Of a stretch of 64,000 nt of DNA, positions 1 to 11,152 are shown one piece after another. Source of the DNA: Streptomyces marianii (GTDB lineage Bacteria > Actinomycetota > Actinomycetes > Streptomycetales > Streptomycetaceae). Location: NCBI RefSeq assembly GCF_005795905.1, contig NZ_VAWE01000001.1, positions 2,142,501-2,206,500 on the forward strand, read 5' to 3'. The position numbers and the translations under genes are program-made. Below the pieces are notes generated by a model. It ran no database searches, was not told where the DNA came from, and saw only the letters and a program-made list of their open reading frames with translations. Each line of letters begins with the position of its first letter. Position 1 is the first letter of the stretch.

Positions 1-103
1 CCGTTCGCCACTAATCCCCTCCCGAAGGAGGTTCATCGTTCGACTTGCATGTGTTAAGCACGCCGCCAGCGTTCGTCCTGAGCCAGGATCAAACTCTCCG
101 TGA
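1..103 (-). rRNA. rrs: 16S ribosomal RNA, 5' end only
   Basis: The reverse complement reads TCACGGAGAGTTTGATCCTG and continues through the universal 16S 5' segment (GACGAACGCTGGCGGCGTGC, then AACACATGCAAGTCGAACG). The mature 5' end is placed near base 103 from the usual Streptomyces start TCACGGAGAG. The rest of the gene lies outside the window to the left. Confidence 0.97.
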
Positions 104-470
104 ATGCTTCCCCGTGATCGGGGCGAACACATCACGAGAGCGGAACCAGGAAGAGGAATAGTCTCCCCGGTTCACAGCGTCCTCGCTGTGTTTTTTCAAA
201 GGAACCTCGACCATCCGTGCGGATGGACGGGGTATCAACATATCTGGCGTTGACTTTTGGCACGCTGTTGAGTTCTCAAGGAACGGACGCTTCCTTCGTA
301 CTCACCCGCAGAACATTCTCTGGGGCTTTCCTCCGGGCGCTTCCCTTCGGTGTTTCCAACCCTACCAGATCCGATTTCCGTTCCGTTCCCGGTTCGGAAT
401 TCATTTCCGGTGGCCGTTGGAGGGCCTTCCGCCTTTCGGCGCATCCGACTTTATCAGAGATTCTGAGTCG
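104..470 (-). promoter_or_regulatory. rRNA operon leader and promoter region
   Basis: This is the leader upstream of 16S, read on the minus strand. About 170 bases before the 16S start is TCCTTGAGAACTCAACAGCG (within 264-283). It resembles the boxA-like antitermination and processing element found in actinobacterial rRNA leaders, where Nus factors act. Farther upstream are two similar promoter-like cores, TCTGGTAGGGTTGGAAAC (-10 hexamer TAGGGT at 359-364) and TCTGATAAAGTCGGA (-10-like TAAAGT at 448-453). Streptomyces rrn operons usually have several tandem promoters. The elements are seen in the sequence; promoter activity and start sites are inferred. Confidence 0.6.
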
Positions 471-549
471 GATTTCCCGCTCCGTTGTGGAGACCTTTCG
501 AGCACACATCGGTGCACCGGTATCCCTCGGGCGGAGACGCCAACCTACT

Positions 550-592
550 GGAGCGGGGCGGCCCGATGCAAATCGAGGGCCTGCCCCGCTCC
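550..592 (-). terminator. Rho-independent-type hairpin downstream of rnj
   Basis: A perfect 10-bp stem (GGAGCGGGGC at 550-559 with GCCCCGCTCC at 583-592) encloses a smaller GGCCC/GGGCC stem. It begins 20 bases past the rnj stop and lacks a U-tract, as is usual in Streptomyces. It separates rnj from the rRNA promoters. Confidence 0.75.
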
Positions 593-611
593 GGAGACAG
601 CCGACGAGCCG

Positions 612-2297
612 TCAGACCTCCACGACCACCGGCAGGATCATCGGCCGGCGGCGGTAGGTGTCGGAGACCCACTTGCCGATCGTGCGACGGATGAGCTGCT
701 GCAACTGGTGGGGTTCGGCGACTCCGTCGGCGGCGGACTTCTGGATGGCTTCCTCGATCTTGGGGATCACCGCGTCGAAGACGCCGTCCTCGATTCCGGA
801 ACCGCGGGAGTGGATGTTCGGTCCGCCCACGACCTTCCCGGTCGTCGAGTCGACGACGACGAAGACCGAGATGATGCCTTCCTCACCGAGGATGCGGCGG
901 TCCTTCAGGGAGGCCTCGGTGACATCGCCGACGGAGAGGCCGTCGACGTACACGTATCCCGCCTGGACCTTGCCGCTGATCCTGGCCTTGCCGTCGACCA
1001 GGTCGACGACGACGCCGTCCTCGGCGATCACAATGCGGTCCTTGGGAATGCCGGTGAGGGCACCGAGCTCGGCGTTGGCGCGGAGGTGGCGCCACTCGCC
1101 GTGCACCGGCATGAGGTTCTTCGGCCTGCAGATGTTGTAGAAGTACAGCAGCTCGCCCGCCGAGGCGTGGCCGGAGACGTGGACCTTGGCGTTCCCCTTG
1201 TGGACGACGTTGGCGCCCCAGCGGCTGAGCCCGTTGATCACACGGTAGACCGCGTTCTCGTTGCCCGGGATCAGCGAGGACGCCAGGATCACCGTGTCGC
1301 CCTGCACGATCCGGATCTGATGGTCTCGGTTGGCCATGCGGGACAGTGCCGCCATCGGCTCGCCCTGCGAGCCCGTGCAGATCAGCACGACCTTGTCGTC
1401 GGGCAGGTCGTCGAGCGTCTTGACGTCCACGACGAGCCCGGACGGCACCTTGAGGTATCCGAGATCTCGGGCGATACCCATGTTGCGGACCATGGACCGG
1501 CCCACGAAGGCGACCTTGCGGCCGTACTCGTGGGCCGCGTCCAGGATCTGCTGCACACGATGGATGTGGCTGGCGAAGCTCGCGACGATGATGCGCTTCC
1601 GGGCGTTCGCGAAGACGCCGCGCAGCACGTTCGAGATGTCCCGCTCGGCGGGGACGAAGCCGGGGACCTCGGCGTTGGTGGAGTCGGAGAGCAGAAGGTC
1701 GATGCCCTCCTCGCTCAGGCGTGCGAAAGCGTGCAGGTCCGTCAGACGTCCGTCCATCGGGAGCTGGTCCATCTTGAAGTCGCCCGTGTGCACGACCATG
1801 CCCGCCGGGGTGCGGATGGCGACCGCGAGCGCGTCCGGGATGGAGTGGTTGACCGCGATGAACTCGCAGCCGAAGGGGCCGACGTGCTCATGCTGCCCCT
1901 CCGCGACCTCGAGGGTGTACGGACGGATGCGGTGCTCCTGGAGCTTGGCCTCGATCAGCGCGAGGGTCAGCTTGGAGCCGATCAGCGGGATGTCCGGCTT
2001 GAGGCGGAGCAGATAGGGCACACCGCCGATGTGGTCCTCGTGACCGTGCGTGAGCACGATTCCCTCGACGTCGTCCAGGCGGTCCACGAGGGTGGTGAAG
2101 TCCGGCAGGATCAGGTCCACGCCGGGCTGCTCCTCCTCGGGGAAGAGGACACCGCAGTCGACGATCAGGATCCGGCCGTCGTACTCGAAGACGGTCATGT
2201 TGCGGCCGATCTCGCCGAGACCGCCGAGTGGTGTGACCCGCAGGCCACCCTTGGGGAGCTTCGGCGGAGCGCCGAGTTCGGGATGCGGATGACTCAA
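612..2297 (-). CDS. rnj: Ribonuclease J
   Basis: Metallo-beta-lactamase/beta-CASP ribonuclease J, an endo- and 5'-3' exoribonuclease acting in mRNA decay and rRNA maturation. The zinc motif HGHEDH sits at residues 84-89, after the N-terminal GGLGEIGRNM and VDCG segments. The beta-CASP domain and C-terminal region follow, giving 561 aa, the usual Streptomyces length. An ATG lies 19 codons upstream, but I chose the TTG at 2297 because it has a GAGGAG site 8 bases before it and gives the family's MSHPHPELG-type start. It is followed upstream by dapA in the same direction, with a 125-base gap. Confidence 0.95.
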   Translation of the reverse strand: MSHPHPELGAPPKLPKGGLRVTPLGGLGEIGRNMTVFEYDGRILIVDCGVLFPEEEQPGVDLILPDFTTLVDRLDDVEGIVLTHGHEDHIGGVPYLLRLKPDIPLIGSKLTLALIEAKLQEHRIRPYTLEVAEGQHEHVGPFGCEFIAVNHSIPDALAVAIRTPAGMVVHTGDFKMDQLPMDGRLTDLHAFARLSEEGIDLLLSDSTNAEVPGFVPAERDISNVLRGVFANARKRIIVASFASHIHRVQQILDAAHEYGRKVAFVGRSMVRNMGIARDLGYLKVPSGLVVDVKTLDDLPDDKVVLICTGSQGEPMAALSRMANRDHQIRIVQGDTVILASSLIPGNENAVYRVINGLSRWGANVVHKGNAKVHVSGHASAGELLYFYNICRPKNLMPVHGEWRHLRANAELGALTGIPKDRIVIAEDGVVVDLVDGKARISGKVQAGYVYVDGLSVGDVTEASLKDRRILGEEGIISVFVVVDSTTGKVVGGPNIHSRGSGIEDGVFDAVIPKIEEAIQKSAADGVAEPHQLQQLIRRTIGKWVSDTYRRRPMILPVVVEV

Positions 2298-2422
2298 AAG
2301 ACTCTCCTCACGACGCGCGCCACGTACCGCTTGGGCACGTGGCGCGCATGACATTCGTGCACTTGCTGTTGTCGTCCGGTCGTTCGTATTCAGTTGGACG
2401 TATTCAGTTGTGAAGTCTGTGG

Positions 2423-3322
2423 TTACAGCTGTACCCCGCCGGCCGCGAGATCGATCTTCAGCTGGGCCGTCTCGGCCTCGCTGAGCTCGACGAGCGGGAG
2501 CCGCAGCGGGCCCGCGGGCAGGCCCTGGAGGGCGAGCGCGGCCTTCGTGGTGATGACGCCCTGGGTGCGGAACATGCCGGTGAAGACGGGGAGCAGCTTC
2601 TGGTGGATCTCGGTCGCCTTCTGCACGTCGCCGGCGGTGTAGGCGTCGACCAGGGCACGGAGTTCCGGGGTGACGACGTGGCCGACCACGGAGACGAAGC
2701 CGATGGCGCCGACGGACAGCAGCGGCAGGTTGAGCATGTCGTCGCCCGAGTACCAGGCGAGTCCGCTGCGGGCGATGGCCCAGCTGGCACGGCCGAGATC
2801 GCCCTTGGCGTCCTTGTTCGCGACGATCCGCGGGTGGTCGGCCAGGCGCACGATCGTTTCGGTGTCGATCGGGACGCCGCTGCGGCCTGGGATGTCGTAC
2901 AGCATCACCGGGAGTCCGGTGCTGTCGGCGATGGCCGTGAAGTTCCGGTACAGGCCCTCCTGCGGGGGCTTGTTGTAGTAGGGGGTGACGGCCAGTAGGC
3001 CGTGCGCGCCTGCGCGCTCGGCGGCACGTGCCAGTTCGACGCTGTGTCGGGTGTCGTTGGTGCCGACCCCGGCGATCACGTGCGCCCGGTCGCCCACCGC
3101 CTCGAGGACGGCCCGGACGAGCTGGTCTTTCTCCGCGTTGCTTGTGGTCGGGGACTCACCGGTGGTGCCGTTGATGATCAGGCCGTCGTTGCCTGCGTCC
3201 ACCAGGTGGGTGGCGAGCCGCTGCGCGCCGTCGAGGTCGAGCGCGCCGTCCGCCGTGAACGGCGTGACCATGGCGGTGAGGACCCGCCCGAAGGGGGTCT
3301 GCGGAGTCGAGATCGGTGCCAT
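2423..3322 (-). CDS. dapA: 4-hydroxy-tetrahydrodipicolinate synthase
   Basis: Condenses pyruvate with aspartate semialdehyde, the first committed step of lysine and diaminopimelate synthesis. The protein has the family signature NGTTGES near residue 46, the active-site tyrosine in YDIPGRSG, and the Schiff-base lysine in the ANKDAKGD segment. At 299 aa it has normal length. The start is MAPIST at 3322; an in-frame ATG three codons upstream (3331) is possible. dapB of the same pathway lies at 6035-6787, separated by thyX and two small genes. Confidence 0.95.
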   Translation of the reverse strand: MAPISTPQTPFGRVLTAMVTPFTADGALDLDGAQRLATHLVDAGNDGLIINGTTGESPTTSNAEKDQLVRAVLEAVGDRAHVIAGVGTNDTRHSVELARAAERAGAHGLLAVTPYYNKPPQEGLYRNFTAIADSTGLPVMLYDIPGRSGVPIDTETIVRLADHPRIVANKDAKGDLGRASWAIARSGLAWYSGDDMLNLPLLSVGAIGFVSVVGHVVTPELRALVDAYTAGDVQKATEIHQKLLPVFTGMFRTQGVITTKAALALQGLPAGPLRLPLVELSEAETAQLKIDLAAGGVQL

Positions 3323-3394
3323 GGGTAACACGCTACTCGCTGCTCAGCGCGGAGGGTCCCCTTGGGGGACGTGACGTATTCCTGCTCAGTGGAG

Positions 3395-3432
3395 CCCGGC
3401 ACTGCCTGCTCGGGGGTTCAAGCAGTGCCGGG
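3395..3432 (-). terminator. Hairpin between thyX and dapA
   Basis: Perfect 11-bp stem CCCGGCACTGC (3395-3405) and GCAGTGCCGGG (3422-3432) with a 16-base loop. It lies about 80 bases beyond the thyX stop and before dapA, so it likely ends thyX transcripts. Confidence 0.75.
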
Positions 3433-3510
3433 TCCGTTTGATCAGCCTAGATGAACTTCTCGAAACGCCGCAATACGGACACCGAGTAAGGCTGACCGCA
3501 CATCTGTGCC

Positions 3511-4248
3511 TTACGGGGCCACCCGACCATTGGCATTGAAGGCCGCGTAGGTCAGGGGCATGAGCTTGGCCCAGTGCTCCTCCATCCTCTCGCCGACCAT
3601 CTCGATCTCGCGCTGCGGGAAGGACGGGACCTTGGCCATCTCGTGCTGGGTGCGCAGCCCCAGGAAGTGCATGAGCGAGCGGGCGTTGCAGGTCGCGTAC
3701 ATCGACGAGTAGAGGCCGACAGGCAGGACCGAACGGGCGACCTCGCGGGCCACACCCGCGTCGAGCATCTCCTGGTAGGCCTCGTACGCCTGGCGGTACG
3801 AGTCCTCCATCACCCGTCCGGTCAGCTCCTGCTGGGCCTGGGTGCCCTCCACGAAGACGTACTTGCCGGGACGGCCCTCCTGCACCAGTTTGCGCGACTC
3901 GTCCGGCACGTAGAAGACCGGCTGGAGCTCCCGGTACCTGCCGGACTCCTCGTTGTACGACCAGCCGACCCGGTGGCGCATGAACTCGCGGAAGACGAAG
4001 ATCGGGGCGCTGATGAAGAAGGTCATCGAGTTGTGCTCGAAGGGGCTGCCGTGGCGGTCCCGCATCAGGTAGTTGATCAGCCCCTTCGACCGTTCCGGGT
4101 CCTTGGAGAGCTCGTCCAGCGACTGCTCGCCCGCGGTCGATACCCGGGCCGCCCACAGCACGTCGGAGTCGCCGGCGGTGTGCTTCACCAGCTCGACGGT
4201 GACATCGCTGCGGAAGCTGGGCTTGATGTCGTCGGGGTTCCGGGTCAC
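3511..4248 (-). CDS. thyX: Flavin-dependent thymidylate synthase
   Basis: Makes dTMP from dUMP using FAD, NADPH and methylene-tetrahydrofolate. The ThyX motif appears as RHRVGWSYNEESGRY; it is an RHRxxSxNExSxRY variant with the glycine/tryptophan insertion typical of Streptomyces ThyX. The protein is 245 aa from the GTG at 4248, which is preceded by GGAAGGA at good spacing. The longer ATG at 4290 adds a basic, unlikely N-terminus. It is transcribed toward dapA with a hairpin between them. Confidence 0.95.
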   Translation of the reverse strand: MTRNPDDIKPSFRSDVTVELVKHTAGDSDVLWAARVSTAGEQSLDELSKDPERSKGLINYLMRDRHGSPFEHNSMTFFISAPIFVFREFMRHRVGWSYNEESGRYRELQPVFYVPDESRKLVQEGRPGKYVFVEGTQAQQELTGRVMEDSYRQAYEAYQEMLDAGVAREVARSVLPVGLYSSMYATCNARSLMHFLGLRTQHEMAKVPSFPQREIEMVGERMEEHWAKLMPLTYAAFNANGRVAP

Positions 4249-4439
4249 CGGCGGGGGTCCTTCCAGTCGCGTCGCACGGGCGGCGACCATTCTCTACGGT
4301 CGCTCGTTACAACGACGAGCGGGGGCGGAGCGTCCCGGTTCCCGCCCCGGTCGATTCGCTGGATTCGGGCACCAAACTCCGGTTATACGCGTCTGTACCG
4401 GTAGCCGCGTTTCGTCACACACCCCGAGGGGGCTCCTCC

Positions 4440-4676
4440 ATGTTCCGCCGGCGAGAAGCCGTTCCGTTCGCGTTCGTCGCCGAGGCCGACCGCTTCCGCA
4501 GCAACGTGGCCCCGCCACCCCGGCGGCGGCCCAGCGCATCCCAGCTCGTCGGCCGTTCGCTGATCGGTCTGACCGTGGTTGCCGGGCTGGTCGGGTCGCT
4601 GCTCTTCGGGCTGCCGGCGCTGGAGGCCCCGGTCTCCCCCAAGGCCCCGAGCCAGGCCAAGGACGAGGGGCGCTGA
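4440..4676 (+). CDS. Small single-pass membrane protein, unknown function
   Basis: A 78-aa protein with a strong GAGGGGG ribosome site before the ATG. It has a basic, arginine- and proline-rich first 40 residues, then one hydrophobic segment at about residues 41-60 (LIGLTVVAGLVGSLLFGLPA) and a short charged tail. The positively charged N-terminus suggests an N-in membrane anchor. It is divergent from thyX. I recognise no domain; similar small proteins occur at this position in other Streptomyces as far as I remember. Confidence 0.75.
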   Translation: MFRRREAVPFAFVAEADRFRSNVAPPPRRRPSASQLVGRSLIGLTVVAGLVGSLLFGLPALEAPVSPKAPSQAKDEGR

Positions 4677-4799
4677 CGCACCCACCCCGGCAGGCCCGCC
4701 GGGAAGCACCCTCATGGCCCCCCTGGAGTGGCCGGTCTCCGATTGCCTCGGTAGCCTCACCGGTCACAGCCCCGAAGTGGTGACGAGTGAGGACCAGCC

Positions 4800-5351
4800 G
4801 TGCCCCTGCCCTTTCTGACGGCGGACCGTGCCTTTGACGCCGCAGACCACGATGTCGCATTGCCGTTCGATGATCACGACCTGTGGCGACGTCCGTACCG
4901 TCCCGGCCCCTGGCGGGTCGGCGGGGCGGCGCTGCTCCTGCTGCTGGCCTCGTTCGTACTGTTCGCGGCCATGGTCATCGCCTTCGCCGGCGCACTGCCC
5001 GGAGCGGCGGTCTGCGTCGGCATCGCCGCGTTGCTCATCTGCGGCGCGCTGCGCATCCTGCGCATGGGTACGTGGGTGAGCCGGCACGGGCTGCGGCACG
5101 TTGCCGTGGTCTCGACCACCACGCTGCCGTGGGCGAGGGTGAAGACGCTGCGGACCGTGCAGCAGCCGGTGCGGTGGCTCGGGCTGCCGCGCACGGTCCA
5201 GGGCCAGGCGCTGGTGCTCGTGCGGGACGGGGACGAGCCGCTCACACTGCTCACCGATCACAACGGGGACTTCCTGTCGCGGGTCGAGGCCTTCGACCGC
5301 GCGGCCGACACCCTCGAGGCGTGGGGCTCGGAGTACGGCCCGCACCGCTGA
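4800..5351 (+). CDS. Integral membrane protein with PH-like C-terminal part
   Basis: A 183-aa protein from the GTG at 4800, with GAGGA upstream. Two adjacent transmembrane segments lie at about residues 40-62 and 65-85. A soluble C-terminal region follows, with segments (WVSRHGLRHVAVVSTTTLPW, then a strand-rich part ending near LTDHNGDF) that resemble bacterial PH-domain membrane proteins. That fold assignment is inference. It is separated from the 78-aa gene by about 120 bases and converges on 5574-6026, with two hairpins between. Confidence 0.7.
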   Translation: MPLPFLTADRAFDAADHDVALPFDDHDLWRRPYRPGPWRVGGAALLLLLASFVLFAAMVIAFAGALPGAAVCVGIAALLICGALRILRMGTWVSRHGLRHVAVVSTTTLPWARVKTLRTVQQPVRWLGLPRTVQGQALVLVRDGDEPLTLLTDHNGDFLSRVEAFDRAADTLEAWGSEYGPHR

Positions 5352-5405
5352 GCCGGGCCCGCCTCCTGCTCACGAGCCCCCCTCGCACGAGCCCTCTTCG
5401 TACAG

Positions 5406-5438
5406 GACAGCGGCCCGGGACGCACCCGGGCCGCTGTC
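5406..5438 (+). terminator. Strong terminator hairpin after 4800-5351
   Basis: A perfect 14-bp GC-rich stem (GACAGCGGCCCGGG, 5406-5419; partner 5425-5438) with a 5-base loop, 55 bases past the stop. It can work in both directions between convergent genes. Confidence 0.85.
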
Positions 5439-5485
5439 GTGTCCGAGCCCTCCCCGACCCGCCGACCGGAAGCAGCCAGGCGCCG

Positions 5486-5518
5486 CTGAGCAGGGGCGAT
5501 CCGACGCCCCCTGCTCAG
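5486..5518 (-). terminator. Second hairpin between convergent genes
   Basis: CTGAGCAGGGGC (5486-5497) pairs with GCCCCCTGCTCAG (5506-5518), one bulged base, 8-base loop. It lies about 55 bases past the stop of the minus-strand gene at 5574-6026 and likely terminates the rpsO-pnp-dapB operon. Confidence 0.7.
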
Positions 5519-5573
5519 GTCGGTCACCCGGCGAACGGGCCCCTCAGGCCCGGACGACGTCGGAGGAGCCGTA

Positions 5574-6026
5574 TCAGGCCCCGAACGGCCTGCCCTCGTG
5601 GAGCGCGATCGCGCGCTGCATCGCCTTGCGGGCCCGCGGGGTGTCCCTCGCGTCGTGGTAGGCGACCGCGAGCCTAAACCAGCAGCGCCAGTCGTCCGGC
5701 GAGTCCTCGGTCTCCGCACGGCGCTTGGCGAAGACGGCATCGGCGGAGTCTCGGTCGATACGCCCGCCGGGCGTACGGACCAGTTCGTCGACGGGCAGTC
5801 CGTCCTCGGCCTCGAGCTCCGCCGCCAGTGCGTTCGCCTTCCTGACGAACTGGGTGTTCTTCCAGAGGAACCACAGGCCGATCGCCGGCAGGATCAGCAC
5901 CGCCACGCCGAAGGTCACGGTGAGCAGGGTGCCCTGCTCGATGAGCAGCAGGCCCCGGCTGCCGACCAGGACGAAGTAGACGACCAGAACGGCGGCCGTG
6001 ACGAAGTACGTGATCTTGGCGCGCAC
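5574..6026 (-). CDS. Membrane protein with TPR-like tail, unknown function
   Basis: A 150-aa protein with two transmembrane segments at about residues 5-27 and 32-54, then a charged cytoplasmic tail. Near the C-terminus, the segment from WRCWFRLAVAYHDARDTP to ARKAMQRAIALH looks like one tetratricopeptide-type helical pair. It begins 8 bases after dapB and is therefore the last gene of that operon. No enzymatic motif is visible. Confidence 0.8.
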   Translation of the reverse strand: MRAKITYFVTAAVLVVYFVLVGSRGLLLIEQGTLLTVTFGVAVLILPAIGLWFLWKNTQFVRKANALAAELEAEDGLPVDELVRTPGGRIDRDSADAVFAKRRAETEDSPDDWRCWFRLAVAYHDARDTPRARKAMQRAIALHEGRPFGA

Positions 6027-6034
6027 CGGGATCC

Positions 6035-8192
<2,158 letters not shown>

Positions 8193-8196
<4 letters not shown>

Positions 8197-10421
8197 TTGT
8201 CGGTGTCGTCCTTCTTCTCGCCGTCGTCGCCGGCAGCGTCCTCGTCCGCGATCACGGGGATGAGGGAGAGCTTGCCGCGCTGGTCGATCTCGGCGATCTC
8301 GACCTGCACCTTGGAGCCGACCGCGAGCACGTCCTCGACGTTCTCCACGCGCTTGCCACCGGCGAGCTTGCGGATCTGCGAGATGTGCAGCAGGCCGTCC
8401 TTGCCCGGGAGCAGGGAGACGAACGCACCGAAGGTGGTGGTCTTGACGACCGTGCCCAGGTAGCGCTCGCCGACCTCCGGCATGGTCGGGTTGGCGATGC
8501 CGTTGATCGTGGCGCGGGCGGCCTCGGCGGCCGGTCCGTCGGCGGCACCGATGTAGATGGTGCCGTCGTCCTCGATCGTGATCTCGGCGCCGGTGTCCTC
8601 CTGGATCTGGTTGATCATCTTGCCCTTGGGGCCGATGACCTCGCCGATCTTGTCCACGGGGATCTTCACGGTGATGATCCGCGGGGCGTTCGGGGACATC
8701 TCGTCCGGGGTGTCGATCGCTTCCATCATCACGTCGAGGATGTGGAGGCGGGCGTCGCGGGCCTGCTTGAGGGCCGCGGCCAGGACGGAGGCCGGGATGC
8801 CGTCCAGCTTGGTGTCGAGCTGGAGGGCGGTGACGAACTCCTTCGTACCGGCGACCTTGAAGTCCATGTCACCGAAGGCGTCCTCGGCACCGAGGATGTC
8901 GGTGAGGGCGACGTAGTGCGTCTGGCCGTCGATCTCCTGGGAGATCAGACCCATGGCGATACCGGCGACCGGGGCCTTCAGCGGCACACCGGCGTTCAGC
9001 AGCGACATGGTGGAGGCGCAGACGGAGCCCATGGACGTCGAGCCGTTGGAGCCGAGGGCCTCGGACACCTGGCGGATCGCGTACGGGAACTCCTCGCGCG
9101 TCGGCAGCACCGGCACGATGGCGCGCTCGGCGAGGGCGCCGTGGCCGATCTCGCGGCGCTTCGGCGAACCGACGCGGCCGGTCTCACCGACGGAGTACGG
9201 CGGGAAGTTGTAGTTGTGCATGTAGCGCTTGCGGGTCACCGGGGAAAGGGTGTCCAGCTGCTGCTCCATACGGAGCATGTTGAGGGTGGTGACGCCCAGG
9301 ATCTGGGTCTCACCGCGCTCGAACAGGGCCGAACCGTGCACGCGCGGGATGGCCTCGACCTCGGCGGCGAGCGTACGGATGTCCGTGACGCCACGGCCGT
9401 CGATGCGCTTCTTCTCCTTGATGACGCGCTCACGGACCAGCGACTTGGTCAGCGAGCGGTACGCGGCGGAGATCTCCTTCTCGCGGCCCTCGAACTCCGG
9501 CAGGAGCTTCTCCGCGGCCAGCGCCTTCACACGGTCGAGCTCGGCCTCACGCTCCTGCTTGCCGGCGATGGTGAGCGCCTGGGCGAGCTCGTTCCTCACC
9601 GCGGCGGTCAGGGCCTCCAGGACGTCGTCCTGGTGGTCGAGGAAGACCGGGAACTCGCCGGTCGGCTTGGCTGCCTTGGCGGCGAGGTCGGCCTGGGCCT
9701 TGCACAGGACCTTGATGAAGGGCTTCGCGGCCTCGAGGCCGGCGGCGACGATCTCCTCGGTCGGCGCCTCGGCGCCGCCCTTGACGAGCTCGACGGTCTT
9801 CTCGGTGGCCTCGGCCTCGACCATCATGATCGCGACGTCGCCGTCCTCGAGGACTCGACCCGCGACCACCATGTCGAACACGGCGTTCTCGAGCTCCGAG
9901 TGGGTGGGGAAGGCGACCCACTGGCCGTCGATCAGTGCGACGCGGGTGCCGCCGATCGGGCCGGAGAAGGGCAGGCCGGCCAGCTGCGTGGAGCAGGAGG
10001 CGGCGTTGATCGCGACCACGTCGTACAGGTGGTCGGGGTTGAGCGCCATGATCGTCTCGACGATCTGGATCTCGTTGCGCAGGCCCTTCTTGAAGGACGG
10101 GCGCAGCGGCCGGTCGATCAGGCGGCAGGTCAGGATCGCGTCCTCGGACGGCCGGCCCTCACGGCGGAAGAAGGAGCCGGGGATCTTGCCCGCGGCGTAC
10201 ATCCGCTCCTCGACGTCGACCGTCAGGGGGAAGAAGTCCAGCTGGTCCTTGGGGTTCTTGGACGCTGTGGTGGCCGACAGCACCATGGTGTCGTCGTCCA
10301 GGTACGCCACAGCCGAGCCGGCGGCCTGCTTGGCCAGGCGGCCCGTCTCGAAGCGGATGGTGCGGGTGCCGAAGGAACCGTTGTCGATGACGGCTTCGGC
10401 GTAGTGGGTCTCGTTCTCCAC
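8193..10421 (-). CDS. pnp: Polynucleotide phosphorylase
   Basis: Phosphorolytic 3'-5' exoribonuclease and RNA 3' polymerase. The Streptomyces enzyme was earlier described as guanosine pentaphosphate synthetase I. It is 742 aa with two RNase PH domains (the second containing [15 protein letters not shown]), then a KH domain with [11 protein letters not shown] and a C-terminal S1 domain ([19 protein letters not shown]), ending in an acidic tail. Start GTG at 10421 has GAGGAG upstream. The gene lies after rpsO with a processed hairpin in the gap. Confidence 0.97.
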
Positions 10422-10656
10422 CAGCGATATCTCCTCGTCTGCGTCCTCCGGCCCGCGTGGCGGGAGGACGGTGGCGGAGAAGCGCGCCTTGCGTGCGGGC
10501 CGGTCTTCGATCGAAGCACCCGGTCGACATGGCTTCCGGGGGCCACTACCGAGGACCGGCGGCGGAGGGGCGCTCCTCCTCGTTCGGTATTCCGTTTTCG
10601 GTACTGCGTCGTGCGACCAGACTACAAAGCGTCTGTGACTCTCCGCACGTACAGCA

Positions 10657-10693
10657 AAGGGAGCGGCCCCCTGGAAGTGGGAACCGCTCCCTT
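10657..10693 (-). promoter_or_regulatory. rpsO-pnp intergenic hairpin
   Basis: A perfect 10-bp stem AAGGGAGCGG (10657-10666) and CCGCTCCCTT (10684-10693) encloses a 17-base loop, just 9 bases beyond the rpsO stop. In other Streptomyces an rpsO-pnp intergenic hairpin is known to be an RNase III cleavage site and partial terminator, and pnp also has its own promoter in the gap. The hairpin is seen; those roles are carried over by homology. Confidence 0.8.
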
Positions 10694-10702
10694 CACATCG
10701 TC

Positions 10703-10990
10703 CTACTTGGCGCCCGCCGCACCGCGGCGGATGCCGAGGCGGTCGACCAGCGTACGGAAGCGCTGGATGTCCTTCTTGGCCAGGTACTGCAGCAGCCGGC
10801 GGCGCTGGCCGACCAGGATGAGCAGACCACGGCGGGAGTGGTGGTCGTGCTTGTGGGTCTTGAGGTGCTCGGTCAGGTCCGAGATGCGGCGGGAGAGCAT
10901 CGCGACCTGGACCTCGGGGGAGCCGGTGTCGCCCTCCTTGGTGCCGAACTCGGACATGATCTGCTTCTTCGTGGCGGCGTCGAGAGACAC
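10703..10990 (-). CDS. rpsO: 30S ribosomal protein S15
   Basis: Binds the central domain of 16S rRNA. The 95-aa product from the GTG at 10990 shows the family signature [14 protein letters not shown] and the conserved [18 protein letters not shown] segment. AGAGGAG precedes the GTG. A longer reading frame extends upstream but has no family support. It is the first gene of the rpsO-pnp operon. Confidence 0.98.
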   Translation of the reverse strand: MSLDAATKKQIMSEFGTKEGDTGSPEVQVAMLSRRISDLTEHLKTHKHDHHSRRGLLILVGQRRRLLQYLAKKDIQRFRTLVDRLGIRRGAAGAK

Positions 10991-11152
10991 TCGGTACTCC
11001 TCTTGGTGTTCGATGCGCCTGCGAGTGCCCCTGGTCTTGGTCTCAGGGGAGCTTCCGTGACTCGGAGGCGAAGGCGCGATGGACGCTGCACCCAGAGCCT
11101 GCGAGGCTCCGGGGGTCGCGTACACAAACGGCCGTCACACAGAGTACCAGTG

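Noticed and set aside
417..2351. Long plus-strand open frame opposite rnj
   Set aside because: It is the GC-rich shadow of ribonuclease J: acidic, repetitive composition, no family motif, no ribosome site.
8385..11060. 891-codon plus-strand open frame opposite pnp/rpsO
   Set aside because: Shadow of polynucleotide phosphorylase and S15; leucine/valine/aspartate-biased translation without domains.
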